The translations under genes were made by a program, and so were the position numbers. The notes beneath the pieces were generated by a model that was not told the origin of the DNA, searched no databases, and saw only the letters and a program-made list of their open reading frames with translations. From JANLQX01 sp031368215 (GTDB lineage Bacteria; Actinomycetota; Acidimicrobiia; Acidimicrobiales; JANYDT01), in contig JANLRD010000171.1 of the NCBI GenBank assembly GCA_031368215.1, positions 1-64,000 on the forward strand: a DNA stretch of 64,000 nucleotides, written 5' to 3'. Of the stretch, positions 24,575 to 33,350 are shown piece by piece. Positions within the stretch are counted from its first letter, which is position 1. Every line of letters starts with the position of its first letter.

Positions 24575-26304
24575 GGCAATGCGTCGATGGTGACGGTGCC
24601 GTCGTGACCGTTCACCGTGATCGTGGCTCCGGTGGGGATGCGTCGGGTGGCATCGGCGATCGCCGGCACACAGGGAATGCCGAGCTCTCTACTCACGATC
24701 ACCGCGTGCGTGGCGACCGAGCCGACGTTGACAACCACGGCAGCAGCTGCGAGGAATAGCGGCGTCCACGAAGGATCGGTGTTCGGAGCGATCAGGATGT
24801 CACCAACCTCGAGCGCGGTCGGGTCGTCGACGTCGAGCAATACCCGAGCAGTGCCGGTGACCACACCGGGAGAACCAGCCACTCCCTTCAGTACGTCACC
24901 GACGGCGACGGGCGAGGTGATGAGGTCGGCGCGTCGTACCCAATCGGTGAGCGGAGGAGCGGCACCATCGACGATGTACGGCGGCTCCAGTTCGTACAGC
25001 GCGAGATAGTCGGCCTCCCGCTCGGCGAGCATTGATGTGAACGCGTGTGGGTTGGCGAAGAAGTCATCCAGTTCGACCTCGACGAGCATGTAGATCTGTT
25101 TCGGGTGGGCAAGGTGACCGGCAGCCACCATCCGTCGGCCGAGCTCGTCGAAGCACATGCGCATCTCATGAAGCGCACGAATGTTGTTGGTCTTGGACCG
25201 CTCCCGGGCGACCATGAAGACCATGGCAGAGTGCAGCCCGGTCGAGAGCATGTCGAGCGCCTCGGCGTTCCCCGACAACGAATTCCGGAGTCGGGCGAAG
25301 AGGCGCTCACGTTCCTCGGCACCTCGGCGCTCACCGGCGCGCGGATCGGCGGCGTCATCATTGCCGCGGAGCCGATCGATCGCCGACAGCAAGAGTGAAG
25401 GCTTGGTCTCATACGAGGAGCTGTAGAGATCCCACTCGTTGGGGCCGCGGGAACCATTTCGATACATGAAGTCGGCGGCGGCGGCGGCGAAGGCCGCGGC
25501 GGCGGGTTCGGTGCTCGACCGGACACGTTCCAGCAGTCCATCGACTCCTTGATCGAACAACGCGGTGAGAACCGACGAACGTCGGGCCTGACGCGACAGG
25601 TCCCAGATGGAGTTGGCGATGTCGGCAGAGTCCACGTCGCCGAATCCCGACAGCAGCGAGGTCACCATCGTCGGATCGATCTCGGCGGTCAGTGCGGCAA
25701 GAATGCCGGGCCCGACCGACGCCCCGAGCGATGCCCACACGTGCTGGGTGAACATCGCTACCAGATGGCGTTGCACCGACCTCGCCCGGCCGAGGAGTTG
25801 CGCGGTGGTGAGGGCCGAGAGATCCGGACGGCTGTCGCGCAGAGCCTTGGCGTCGCGCTTCTGGCGCTCGATTTCCGGAACGACGGGCGTCGACATGATC
25901 CACGCCATCTGCTTGCCGAGCAGTTCGGTGTGACGCGGTGAGGTGTGCCAGTCACGCTCCTCGTACGGTGGAATCGCTGACGGATCATCGAAGTAGGCAT
26001 TGTCGACCGCCTGCCATCCGGCGCCCGAGCGCACACCGAACAGACGGGCCTGGGTCAAGGAGTTGTAGAAGTAGCCACCGAAGAGCCCGAAGGTCTCGGG
26101 TTTCTCGGAGCTGTACTCGTCCGCGTCGAACACGCCCAGCTGGACGAAGCCATCGCGACAACCGAGCACGATGCCGCTCTCCCATGCAAACGTCCAGCCC
26201 AACGGACTTACCGGGTCGGACAGAACCTCGCCGGCGTTGCCGCGCGTGTAGTTGGGAAATCGGTCGGTGGGAACCCGGTCGGCAATCCAGCGTGAGCCCA
26301 ACAT
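24571..26304 (-). CDS. PEP-utilizing protein with His swivelling domain but no ATP-grasp domain
   Basis: The protein has 577 residues. The C-terminal 90 residues form the phosphohistidine swivelling domain of PEP synthase/rifampin phosphotransferase: GVAGSPGVVTGTARVL, DILIAPNTDPSWTPLFLAA, then VGSVATHAVIVSRELGIPCV containing the phospho-His. The N-terminal 470 residues resemble the middle (antibiotic-binding) domain of rifampin phosphotransferase (PLTPL-like start as SPLGWTFAW; RGPNEWDL). The ATP-binding domain that would load the His is absent. It follows the kinase-like gene (96 bp) on the same strand. It could work with a separate ATP-grasp partner or have another role. Confidence 0.8.
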   Translation of the reverse strand: MLGSRWIADRVPTDRFPNYTRGNAGEVLSDPVSPLGWTFAWESGIVLGCRDGFVQLGVFDADEYSSEKPETFGLFGGYFYNSLTQARLFGVRSGAGWQAVDNAYFDDPSAIPPYEERDWHTSPRHTELLGKQMAWIMSTPVVPEIERQKRDAKALRDSRPDLSALTTAQLLGRARSVQRHLVAMFTQHVWASLGASVGPGILAALTAEIDPTMVTSLLSGFGDVDSADIANSIWDLSRQARRSSVLTALFDQGVDGLLERVRSSTEPAAAAFAAAAADFMYRNGSRGPNEWDLYSSSYETKPSLLLSAIDRLRGNDDAADPRAGERRGAEERERLFARLRNSLSGNAEALDMLSTGLHSAMVFMVARERSKTNNIRALHEMRMCFDELGRRMVAAGHLAHPKQIYMLVEVELDDFFANPHAFTSMLAEREADYLALYELEPPYIVDGAAPPLTDWVRRADLITSPVAVGDVLKGVAGSPGVVTGTARVLLDVDDPTALEVGDILIAPNTDPSWTPLFLAAAAVVVNVGSVATHAVIVSRELGIPCVPAIADATRRIPTGATITVNGHDGTVTIDALP

Positions 26305-26400
26305 GATTCGAGATACCCCCTCGCGTTCTCCTGCACCAGACAGTGAGCGCGTCAGAACATACGTCGAAACGATGTCTCCGCGCCGGGCGACGCGGAAAGC

Positions 26401-27510
26401 TCAGGCGTCGAGTTCGCTCAGCATCTCCGTCGAACGATGGTCGACGACCGCTTGGAAATGGCGGCTGGCGAGCGTGTCTACCAGCGCGAGTCCGCGCTCA
26501 TTGGCGAGGTCGAAGGTGGCTCCGACGAGCACGGCGGTGGAGCAACTCGTGAGGTGACCGAATCGGTAGTCGTGCCACAGCTGCTCGAACGAGTAGTCGG
26601 TCACGCCACGCTGCACGATGCGGTCGTGGTACGCCTGCACCAGCGATGCCTCGTGCCCCCGACGGTCCTCGACCGTCAGCGAGCCTCCGAGGAAGTAGCA
26701 GAGGTCGTAGATGCCGGGACCGCGGCCGATGCCCTGCCAGTCGATGACGACAACGGGCTCCGCGCTGCCGGCATCGAAGAACAGGTTGTCGACGCGGTAG
26801 TCCTGATGCAGGAGGGTCCACGGCCACTGGGAGATCTTCTGCATCACGCCCCAGTAGTTGGAGGCGATGAGCTCTCCCGCCTCGGCCCCACCCTCGGGCA
26901 GCGACGAAGCGAACTTGGAGTTGAACCCTGCCCACAGCGCCGGCCACATCTGCGCGAGGCCCTCGATGCGCGCGTGCACCACACTGGGCACCCACTCCAT
27001 CGCCGGCGTCTGCACCTTGCCCCACCAACACGAGTGCAGGTCGGCCATGGTCTTCACCGCGTCACGAGCCTGCTGCGGGCTCACGCCCTCGACCTGGTCG
27101 CCCATCACCAAGTGACCGAGGTCTTCCATCACGACGACGAACTCGGCCGTTCCGCTGACGATGTCGGCCAGGAACACCCGCGGCGTGCGCACCGTTGTGT
27201 TGGCGTCGAGCTCGCGCATGAAGCGGATCTCGGCCTCGTACATGCCCAGCCCCACGCCCTGGGCGCGGTTCTCCTCGAACGGCGACGGCGACTTCACGAT
27301 CACGCTCGCCGGCGCGGCGCCGCGGTCACCCGCGTAGGAGAGACGGATGCGGGCCAACTCGCCCATCACCCCGACCCCGGCGCCCAGCGGTTCGATCTCG
27401 ATCAAAGAAACTGATGACGGACCAGGAAGAGCCCCCGATAGGTGCAGCACCTCGGTCATCCACTCGGCGGTAACGGCGGCGGGGTTGGCGGGAATGCTGA
27501 GCGCGGACAT
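26401..27510 (-). CDS. Aminoglycoside phosphotransferase-fold kinase (APH/EcKinase-like)
   Basis: The 369-residue protein has the protein-kinase-like APH fold: an N-lobe Lys in SVIVKSPSPF, the catalytic loop LLHQDYRVDNLFF with its Asp, and the metal-binding Asp in VVVIDWQGIGRGPGIYDL. FVVVMEDLG is the hinge. The group is abundant in actinobacteria with CoA-ester metabolism and resembles ecdysteroid-kinase-like and acyl-CoA-dehydrogenase-linked phosphotransferases that phosphorylate hydroxyl groups of small molecules. It precedes the PEP-utilizing gene on the same strand. The substrate cannot be inferred. Confidence 0.87.
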   Translation of the reverse strand: MSALSIPANPAAVTAEWMTEVLHLSGALPGPSSVSLIEIEPLGAGVGVMGELARIRLSYAGDRGAAPASVIVKSPSPFEENRAQGVGLGMYEAEIRFMRELDANTTVRTPRVFLADIVSGTAEFVVVMEDLGHLVMGDQVEGVSPQQARDAVKTMADLHSCWWGKVQTPAMEWVPSVVHARIEGLAQMWPALWAGFNSKFASSLPEGGAEAGELIASNYWGVMQKISQWPWTLLHQDYRVDNLFFDAGSAEPVVVIDWQGIGRGPGIYDLCYFLGGSLTVEDRRGHEASLVQAYHDRIVQRGVTDYSFEQLWHDYRFGHLTSCSTAVLVGATFDLANERGLALVDTLASRHFQAVVDHRSTEMLSELDA

Positions 27511-27562
27511 TCGAACGAGCTTAGGAGGGCACCTCGCACGGACCCAAGAGGGGCGCCGGCCG

Positions 27563-28084
27563 TCAGACGCGGGTCGTGGTCGAACCGGCGGGGGAGTTCC
27601 GGAACATGTTCTCGGCGTCGAAGCCGATCCGAGTGTCGGGAACGATCTCGATCACGACACGACCGGGAGTATCGAGATGGTGGACGAAGGCCTTCTGCTG
27701 GTCGGTGCTTCCGGGCCGGACCTTCGCCGCGAGGGTCGGATAGAACCACGCCTTCGTGGCTTCGTCATCATGCACGATCGCGTTCCCTTTGTAGGTCACC
27801 GTCTGGCTGACGCCGATGTCCGTTCCCCGGCTCGAGACGGCGATCGCCACCCGTGGCCGAGCCTCGACCGCCGGGACACGCTTGCGCCGTCTGGTGCACG
27901 TGAGCCAGAACCGCCCATCATGGGCGACGAAGTTCATGATGACGCCGACCGGATCACCGTCCTTGGTCGACCACATGAAGCAGCACTCCGTCTGCGTGCC
28001 GAGGAGTCGCTGCTCACGTCGATCGTCGAGTGAGAACGTCGAGACGTCTTCATAGGAATCGGTGTAGGTCTCGTCGTCACTCAT
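27563..28084 (-). CDS. PPOX-fold flavin/F420-dependent oxidoreductase family protein
   Basis: Starting at ATG 28084 (MSDDETYTD) gives 173 residues with the split-barrel pattern of pyridoxamine-phosphate-oxidase-like proteins: TECCFMWSTKDGDPVGVIM, FWLTCTRRRKRVPAVEARPR, VAIAVSS, then the C-terminal HHLDTPGRVVIEIVPDTR strand pair. Upstream in the same frame the reading is antisense to a Rieske gene and not meaningful. F420- or FMN-binding members reduce small substrates. A degraded relative of its C-terminus is fused to a DUF35 gene at 43.4 kb. It lies back to back with the Rieske oxygenase gene (75-bp gap), which may be its partner. Confidence 0.83.
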   Translation of the reverse strand: MSDDETYTDSYEDVSTFSLDDRREQRLLGTQTECCFMWSTKDGDPVGVIMNFVAHDGRFWLTCTRRRKRVPAVEARPRVAIAVSSRGTDIGVSQTVTYKGNAIVHDDEATKAWFYPTLAAKVRPGSTDQQKAFVHHLDTPGRVVIEIVPDTRIGFDAENMFRNSPAGSTTTRV

Positions 28085-28159
28085 GAGCGATGAGTCTCCC
28101 CTGTCAACGGCTTCAGCGCCACGTCGGCAGTTCCTCTGCCGAGCGGCCACAATGCTTCC

Positions 28160-29185
28160 ATGAGTCCATCGCCCGGCAACGACCGCTGGTTCACGAACGA
28201 GCACCCGGCGCTGCTTCGGTGCTGGCACCCTGTCGCCCGAAGCGCCGACGTCGGCGAATCGCCCGTGGCAGTGGAACTCCTCGGAGAGCATTGGTGCGTG
28301 GTTCGGCTGAACGGACTGCTGACCGCTCTGCCGGACCGCTGCCCCCACCGCTTCTCGCCACTGTCGGCCGGCCGTGTCGTCGAGGGAACCCTCGAATGCG
28401 CTTACCACGGGTATCGCTTCGGACCCGATGGGCACTGTGTCGAGATCCCGGCGCAGTCCCCATCGCTTCCGATCCCGCCGCGTGCGCATTGTCAGCCGGC
28501 CCACGGCGTGTGCGATCACCTCGGCCTCGTGTGGGTCGCCATCGAAGCGCCCGTCGTCGATCTCCCCGAGGTTCCCGAGCATCACGACCCCACCTTCGTG
28601 CACTGCCCGCTTCCCCCGCTCGACTGGCACGCCAGCGCCGCCCAGATGACCGACAACTTCCTCGACCAGGGTCACTTCCCGTTCCTCCACCTCGCAACGT
28701 TCGGCGCAGTGGACGATCGCGTCGTTCCCGACTACGAACTGGAGCGACGCGGTCTGGGGTTCACGGTTCGCCACACCCACAAGACCAAAGCACTGGCCGA
28801 CTCCCACCCGGGCGCAGCGCAAACCCGCATCATCGAGCGCGAAGACCTCTTCGTCTACACAGCGCCCCACCACGTGTATCTCCGGATCAACTACAAGTCG
28901 GAGAACGCGGTGCTCACGATCAGCTTCTGCCACCAACCGGTGAACGAAACGACCACGCGACTCTTCTGCACCGACTACCGCAACGACATCGCCGACACGG
29001 CGAACGAACGGCAGCAGACTGCCGACTTCCAGATGGCCGTGGCGGCGGAGGACAGGGCCCTCCTCGAGCGTGTTCACCGAAAGGGCGTTCCGCTCGACGT
29101 GACGGCCGAAGTTCACACGAAGGCGGACCGCATCACCTTGGAGATGCGCCGAATCCTTCATGAACTCGTCACGCTCCCGACCTGA
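28160..29185 (+). CDS. Rieske-type aromatic/N- or O-demethylating oxygenase, alpha subunit
   Basis: The 341-residue protein has an N-terminal Rieske domain with both cluster motifs, CPHRFS (about 61-66) and CAYHGY (about 80-85), and a catalytic domain with DNFLDQGHFPFLH carrying the two iron His. The opening LLRCWHPVARSADV and the C-terminal EVHTKADRITLEMRR are typical of the VanA/NdmA-like monooxygenase group rather than multi-subunit ring-hydroxylating dioxygenases. It needs electrons from a reductase; the nearest candidate is the 600-residue protein at 36434. It is transcribed away from the PPOX gene, and 3' of it lies a broken 2OG oxygenase. Confidence 0.92.
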   Translation: MSPSPGNDRWFTNEHPALLRCWHPVARSADVGESPVAVELLGEHWCVVRLNGLLTALPDRCPHRFSPLSAGRVVEGTLECAYHGYRFGPDGHCVEIPAQSPSLPIPPRAHCQPAHGVCDHLGLVWVAIEAPVVDLPEVPEHHDPTFVHCPLPPLDWHASAAQMTDNFLDQGHFPFLHLATFGAVDDRVVPDYELERRGLGFTVRHTHKTKALADSHPGAAQTRIIEREDLFVYTAPHHVYLRINYKSENAVLTISFCHQPVNETTTRLFCTDYRNDIADTANERQQTADFQMAVAAEDRALLERVHRKGVPLDVTAEVHTKADRITLEMRRILHELVTLPT

Positions 29186-29215
29186 GCAGCTCCGGCAGAT
29201 CGGTACGCTCTTGTT

Positions 29216-29699
29216 CCGGACGCCAAGTTACGTATCAGCAGCCGAAGGCGTCGAGACGGCACCCGACCTCTGCGAGCTGTTCACCATGAATCGCCTTGGC
29301 GAACCCGGGCTCGCCTCGCGGGATGACCTCGGTGATTCCTTCGACCAGTGGTCGGTCCCGAACGTCTGGCCCGACCGTCCGAGCGACCTGCGCGAGATCT
29401 GGTTGGAGTACTACGCAGCAATGGAGTCGCTCGCCGTCGACCTGATGCGACTGTTCGCCATCGCCCTCGGCATCGACGAGCACTTCTTCGACGACAAGAT
29501 CGACAACCACATCACGAACCTGTGCGCGAACCACTACCCACCGGTCATTGCGGAAGCGTTGCCGGGACAGTACCGCAAGGGCCCTCACAGTGACTGGGGC
29601 AGCCTTACCGTGCTCTTCCAGGACGACACCGGCGGACTCGAGGTCCTCGACCGACGGACCGGCGACTGGATCGGAAAGATCCAGGCTGCCTACTCGTGA
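29216..29699 (+). pseudogene. Truncated 2OG/Fe(II) oxygenase (IPNS type), both ends missing
   Basis: The readable part corresponds to the middle of the oxygenase at 102-1100: TPSYVSAAEGVETAPDL, VWPDRPSDLREIWLEYYAAM, EHFFDDKIDNHITNL, NHYPPV and GPHSDWGSLTVLF. It holds the first iron His and Asp but stops after GGLEVLDRRTGDWIGKI. The second iron His and the 2-oxoglutarate Arg-x-Ser are missing, as are the first 80 or so residues. The frame overlaps the end of the Rieske gene on the 5' side. It cannot be an active oxygenase. Confidence 0.72.
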
Positions 29700-29759
29700 G
29701 TTACCGTCGAAAGGTACGTGCACGTAGTACAAGCGGCTGAGCATGCAACGCGGCAGCCA

Positions 29760-30632
29760 TCAGTGGACGCCCCGGACGAAGGGAACGGCGAGCGACGCCG
29801 GGGTCCGGCTGGCCCGAGCACGAAGCACCAGGGCAGCCAGCGTCACCACGTACGGCAGCGCCAGAAACACCTCATACGGGATATCCGTCTGTGTTCCCTG
29901 CAGACGTAGCTGCGACGCGTCGCACAGCCCGAAGAGGAACGCGCCAGCGACCGCCATGCCCGGTCGCCAACCGGCGAACACGACCAACGCCAACGCCACC
30001 CAACCGCGTCCGGCGGTGACATCGCGGATGAACAGCCCGAGCGGGCCACACGTCAGCGCGGCGCCGCCGAGCCCGGCCAGACCGCCACCGATGGTTGCTG
30101 CGATCCAGCGAAGCCGAACGACGCGGTACCCGAGCGCATCGGCCGCTTCCGGTGACTCGCCGGTGGCGGCCATCGCCAAACCGATGGTGGTGCGCTGGAA
30201 AAGGAACCACAGCGCGAACACACACACGAGCGTCATCGCCACGAGCGGAGGCATGCCGAGCCGATCGACCCGCGGCGGCTTCTGGCCGATGGAGTACTTC
30301 AGCTGGAACAGGTAGGTCGTGCCCGATGACGCGAGCAGCGTGAAGGCGATGCCGGTGACGACCTGATTGGCACGGATCGTCACGACCGCAAGCGCGAGCA
30401 GCGCGCCGAACCCACACCCGACCGAGGTCCCGGCCAGCAGACCGACCCAGGGCGAGCCGCTGACCTCGTTGGCCATGTATCCGGCGAAGGCTCCCGACAA
30501 CATCATTCCTTCGAGACCGAGGTTCAAGACCCCGGCACGTTCCGAGATCAGTGCGCCGAGCGCGGCAAGCGCCACCGGGATCGAGAGACGGATCGCCGCT
30601 TCCAGGGTCGCTATCTTGAGCAGTACGTCCAT
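29760..30632 (-). CDS. BMP-type ABC importer, second permease (NupQ/PnrE-like)
   Basis: The 290-residue protein, starting at ATG 30632 one base after the stop of the first permease, has about eight to nine hydrophobic helices. Family motifs are ALGALISERAGVLNLGLEGMMLSGAFAGYM near the N-terminus (written here in two parts, ALGALISERAGVLNL and GLEGMMLSGAF), TIRANQVVTGIAFTLLA and GWVALALVVFAGWRPG. The GLEGMM box is a hallmark of the permeases that accompany Bmp/PnrA-type binding proteins, importers of purine nucleosides or related bases in characterised cases. It is the last gene of the long minus-strand operon. Confidence 0.9.
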   Translation of the reverse strand: MDVLLKIATLEAAIRLSIPVALAALGALISERAGVLNLGLEGMMLSGAFAGYMANEVSGSPWVGLLAGTSVGCGFGALLALAVVTIRANQVVTGIAFTLLASSGTTYLFQLKYSIGQKPPRVDRLGMPPLVAMTLVCVFALWFLFQRTTIGLAMAATGESPEAADALGYRVVRLRWIAATIGGGLAGLGGAALTCGPLGLFIRDVTAGRGWVALALVVFAGWRPGMAVAGAFLFGLCDASQLRLQGTQTDIPYEVFLALPYVVTLAALVLRARASRTPASLAVPFVRGVH

Positions 30633-30633
30633 G

Positions 30634-31734
30634 TCAGCGCCCTTCTCTTCCCCGATTGGCAAGTGCGTCGCCGATCACGACGAACACGACGATGAGCGCA
30701 GTGATCACGCCGACAAGGGTCGACGGCACATTGAGGACCCGTTGGGTGGACTCAAAACCGATCGTGAGGCCGGCCAGCCCGAGGGCGGCGACCGCGACAC
30801 CGATCGGATGGAGTCGCCCGACCATGGCCACGATGATGGCTTCGAAACCAAATCCGACCGACGCCGCGGCGCCAAGGCGTCCGGTTGACCCAGCCGTTTC
30901 CACCATGCCGGCGAGTCCCGCCAACGCGCCCGCAATCACCATCACCAACAGCACGATCTTCTTCTTGCTGACCTCGTTGGCGTCGAGCGCGTTCGGATTG
31001 AAGCCCGTCGCAATGACCCGGAACCCCCCACGGTGGCGCGCCATGAAGACGGCCGCAATCGGCACGAGGACCATGGCGATGGCAAAACCGATATGGGTGT
31101 GCGTTCCGGGGAGTCTGGGGAGTTGCGCCGCCAATAGTGGGCGACTGTTCGGAACGAACGAGTCCGGATCACGGATCCCCGTCCGCACCGCCCACTGCAG
31201 AACCGAACCCGCCACATAGACGAGCATCAGGCTGGAGATGACCACGTTGGCCCCGAACCGGACCTCGAGCCAACCCGCGAACGCGCTCCAGGCAGCACCC
31301 GCCAGCGCGGCGACGAGGAGACCGGTGACGACGAGCGGAAATCCGGGCCACGTGCGTATCCCGCCTGCGGTCACCCAAGCGGTGCCGGCGATGGCGCCGA
31401 TCAGGTACTGACCCTCGCCCCCGATGGTGAACACCCGGGCCCGATAGGCAATGGAATAGCCCAGCCCGATGAGAATCAGCGGCGTTGCCGCCGTCGCGGT
31501 GTCGGAGAGCCCTCGCTTGCCGACGAACACCGCGCGAAGGACCTCCCGGTACGCCGAGAACGCGTTCGTGCCGTCGAAGGCGATGAGCACGCCGCCGACC
31601 ACGAGGGCAGCAGCCACGGCCGCTAGAGGCACAGCGATCTGCGAAACGACGCCACCCGAAGTTGCCCGACGGCCCACGCCGGCGATGAAGCCGCCGGGCG
31701 GCGTGCCCGGATGCTCGGCCGTCACGGTGCTCAT
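30634..31734 (-). CDS. BMP-type ABC importer, first permease (NupP/PnrD-like)
   Basis: The protein has 366 residues with about ten hydrophobic helices. The motifs ATAATPLILIGLGYSIAYRA, FTIGGEGQYLIGAIAGTA and GANVVISSLMLVYVAGS are typical for the larger permease of nucleoside-type BMP importers. Its start overlaps the ATPase stop as ATGA, and it is followed by the second permease after one base, so subunit stoichiometry is probably set by coupling. The N-terminus, about 30 residues before the first helix, is Gly/Pro-rich. Confidence 0.9.
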   Translation of the reverse strand: MSTVTAEHPGTPPGGFIAGVGRRATSGGVVSQIAVPLAAVAAALVVGGVLIAFDGTNAFSAYREVLRAVFVGKRGLSDTATAATPLILIGLGYSIAYRARVFTIGGEGQYLIGAIAGTAWVTAGGIRTWPGFPLVVTGLLVAALAGAAWSAFAGWLEVRFGANVVISSLMLVYVAGSVLQWAVRTGIRDPDSFVPNSRPLLAAQLPRLPGTHTHIGFAIAMVLVPIAAVFMARHRGGFRVIATGFNPNALDANEVSKKKIVLLVMVIAGALAGLAGMVETAGSTGRLGAAASVGFGFEAIIVAMVGRLHPIGVAVAALGLAGLTIGFESTQRVLNVPSTLVGVITALIVVFVVIGDALANRGREGR

Positions 31735-33239
31735 ACGACCGTCACCTCGTGCGATTCCCCGGCCATCGCCAGTCCGATCGCCGCTCGGTCAAAGGGAGGG
31801 AAGAACGGCCCGAGCAGGCGTCCCCCGGCGAGAACGACGATCCGGTCCGCTACCGCGAGGAGTTCGTCGAGCTCGGCGCCGATCCAAAGCACGGCAGCAC
31901 CCTCGTTGGCACACCGGACCAATCGGGCCGCAACACTGTCAGCGGCGCCAGGGTCGAGGCCGCGCGTCGGGTAGCACGCAAGCACTGCTTTTGGTGTGCC
32001 GTCGAGTTCACGGGCGAGGACGAGCTTCTGGGCATTGCCGCCCGACAGCGAGGACGCTCTCGCGCCGGGGCCCGACGTGCGAACATCCCAGAGGGCCAAC
32101 TCATCCACTCGGCCGGCGCGCCGCTTGGTCCGCGAACGCCGCCACCGCGGAACCCGGCCTAGGTCCAAGTTGTCGGAAAGGTCCATGGAGCCGACGAGAC
32201 CGAACTGATAGCGGTCCGAAGGTATGTAGGCGAGGCCGCGCGTTCGACGGCTGCGTGGATTTCCCGGAATCAACGCGAGGCCATCGAGCTCGACTCGCCC
32301 CACTTTCATCGCGACGCGGGCCGACACGACGGCCTCGAGGTCGGACTGCCCGTTGCCGTCGACACCGGCGACGCCGACGATCTCTCCGCCCGCCACCGAC
32401 AGGTCGATGCTCTTCAGCCTCCCGACCTCGATTCCGGAAAGAACCAGGCGGCCGCTGACGCGGCTGCCTTCGCGTCCACCCCGATCGGTGAATGTGCCCG
32501 AACTCTCGTGACCGATCATCGCGCTCGCGAGGCTGGACCTCGTGTGGTTGGCGACCGGTTCGTCTCGAACGACCTCTCGGCCTTCGGCGAGAACCGTCAC
32601 CCGATCAGCTCCGTCGAAGACTTCCGCCAAACGGTGACTGATGAAGGCCAGAGCGCGTCCCTCGGCGGCCAAGGTCCGACACACCGAGAGAAGCGATTCC
32701 GCCTCCTGATCCGTGAGCACGGCCGTCGGCTCATCGAGCAGCAGAACCCGAGCGTCGGCGTCGAGAGCGCGGAGCAGCTCCAAGCGCTGCTGTTCTCCTA
32801 CGGAGAGGCGACCGGCCGGTACGTCGTCTCGAACGGACAGCCCCGTGCGCTCGATCAACTGCGCCAGGCGCGCCGTTTCGCTTCGGCCGGGTCTGCGTCG
32901 CCAGCCATCGGGTCGGGCGAGCACCAAGTTCTCCGATGCGGTGAGGGTCGGCACCAGTGTGAAGTGCTGCTGCACCAGTGCGACGCCCATTGCCCTCATG
33001 CGTTTCGGGTCGAACCGTTCGACGAGCTCGCCACCAACTCTGACCGTGCCTTCGTCGGGCCGATCGAGTCCGGCGAGGATCCGCACAAGTGTGGTCTTGC
33101 CGGCGCCGTTGGAGCCGAGCAGCGCATGGATCTCGCCGGCGCGCAAGGTGAGATCCACCCCGCGCAGCGCAAGGGTGTCTCCGAAACGCCGGTGAATTCC
33201 GCGCATCTCGACGAGCGACGTGCCGTTGGCTTCAACCAT
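31731..33239 (-). CDS. BMP-type ABC importer, double ATPase (NupO/PnrC-like)
   Basis: The 502-residue protein has two fused ABC domains. The first has Walker A GSNGAGKTTL, signature LSVGEQQRLELLRAL and Walker B VLLLDEPTAVL. The second has a weakened Walker A (GVDGNGQSDL, no Lys), signature LSGGNAQKLVLAREL and CYPTRGLDPGA in place of the normal Walker B. The asymmetric pair is normal for ribose- and nucleoside-type importers. A TAGGAGAG ribosome-binding site precedes ATG 33239. It is 111 bp downstream of the binding-protein gene, with a stem-loop in the gap. Confidence 0.93.
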   Translation of the reverse strand: MVEANGTSLVEMRGIHRRFGDTLALRGVDLTLRAGEIHALLGSNGAGKTTLVRILAGLDRPDEGTVRVGGELVERFDPKRMRAMGVALVQQHFTLVPTLTASENLVLARPDGWRRRPGRSETARLAQLIERTGLSVRDDVPAGRLSVGEQQRLELLRALDADARVLLLDEPTAVLTDQEAESLLSVCRTLAAEGRALAFISHRLAEVFDGADRVTVLAEGREVVRDEPVANHTRSSLASAMIGHESSGTFTDRGGREGSRVSGRLVLSGIEVGRLKSIDLSVAGGEIVGVAGVDGNGQSDLEAVVSARVAMKVGRVELDGLALIPGNPRSRRTRGLAYIPSDRYQFGLVGSMDLSDNLDLGRVPRWRRSRTKRRAGRVDELALWDVRTSGPGARASSLSGGNAQKLVLARELDGTPKAVLACYPTRGLDPGAADSVAARLVRCANEGAAVLWIGAELDELLAVADRIVVLAGGRLLGPFFPPFDRAAIGLAMAGESHEVTVV

Positions 33240-33261
33240 GTACGACGCACTCTCCTAGGAA

Positions 33262-33318
33262 CGGGCACGTGCCCGCCAATCAGCGAGATGCCGGGCGGAT
33301 ACGAGTCCGCCCGGCATC
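33262..33318. terminator. Stem-loop between binding-protein and ATPase genes
   Basis: GATGCCGGGCGGA (33287-33299) pairs perfectly with TCCGCCCGGCATC (33306-33318) across a six-base loop, and a second perfect palindrome, CGGGCACGTGCCCG, sits at 33262-33275 just before the ATPase ribosome-binding site. There is no T-run, so it is more likely an attenuating or RNA-stabilising element that raises binding-protein expression over the rest of the importer than a full terminator. Confidence 0.65.
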
Positions 33319-33350
33319 TTCGCGAGAACATTCCGTGCTGCGGGAATGCC

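Noticed and set aside
27563..29161. Minus-strand 532-codon frame extending the PPOX gene over the Rieske gene
   Set aside because: Only the last 173 codons have PPOX features; the rest is antisense to the Rieske oxygenase.
28090..29163. Alternative plus-strand frame of 357 codons inside the Rieske gene
   Set aside because: Arg/Pro-rich out-of-frame reading; the neighbouring frame contains both Rieske cluster motifs.
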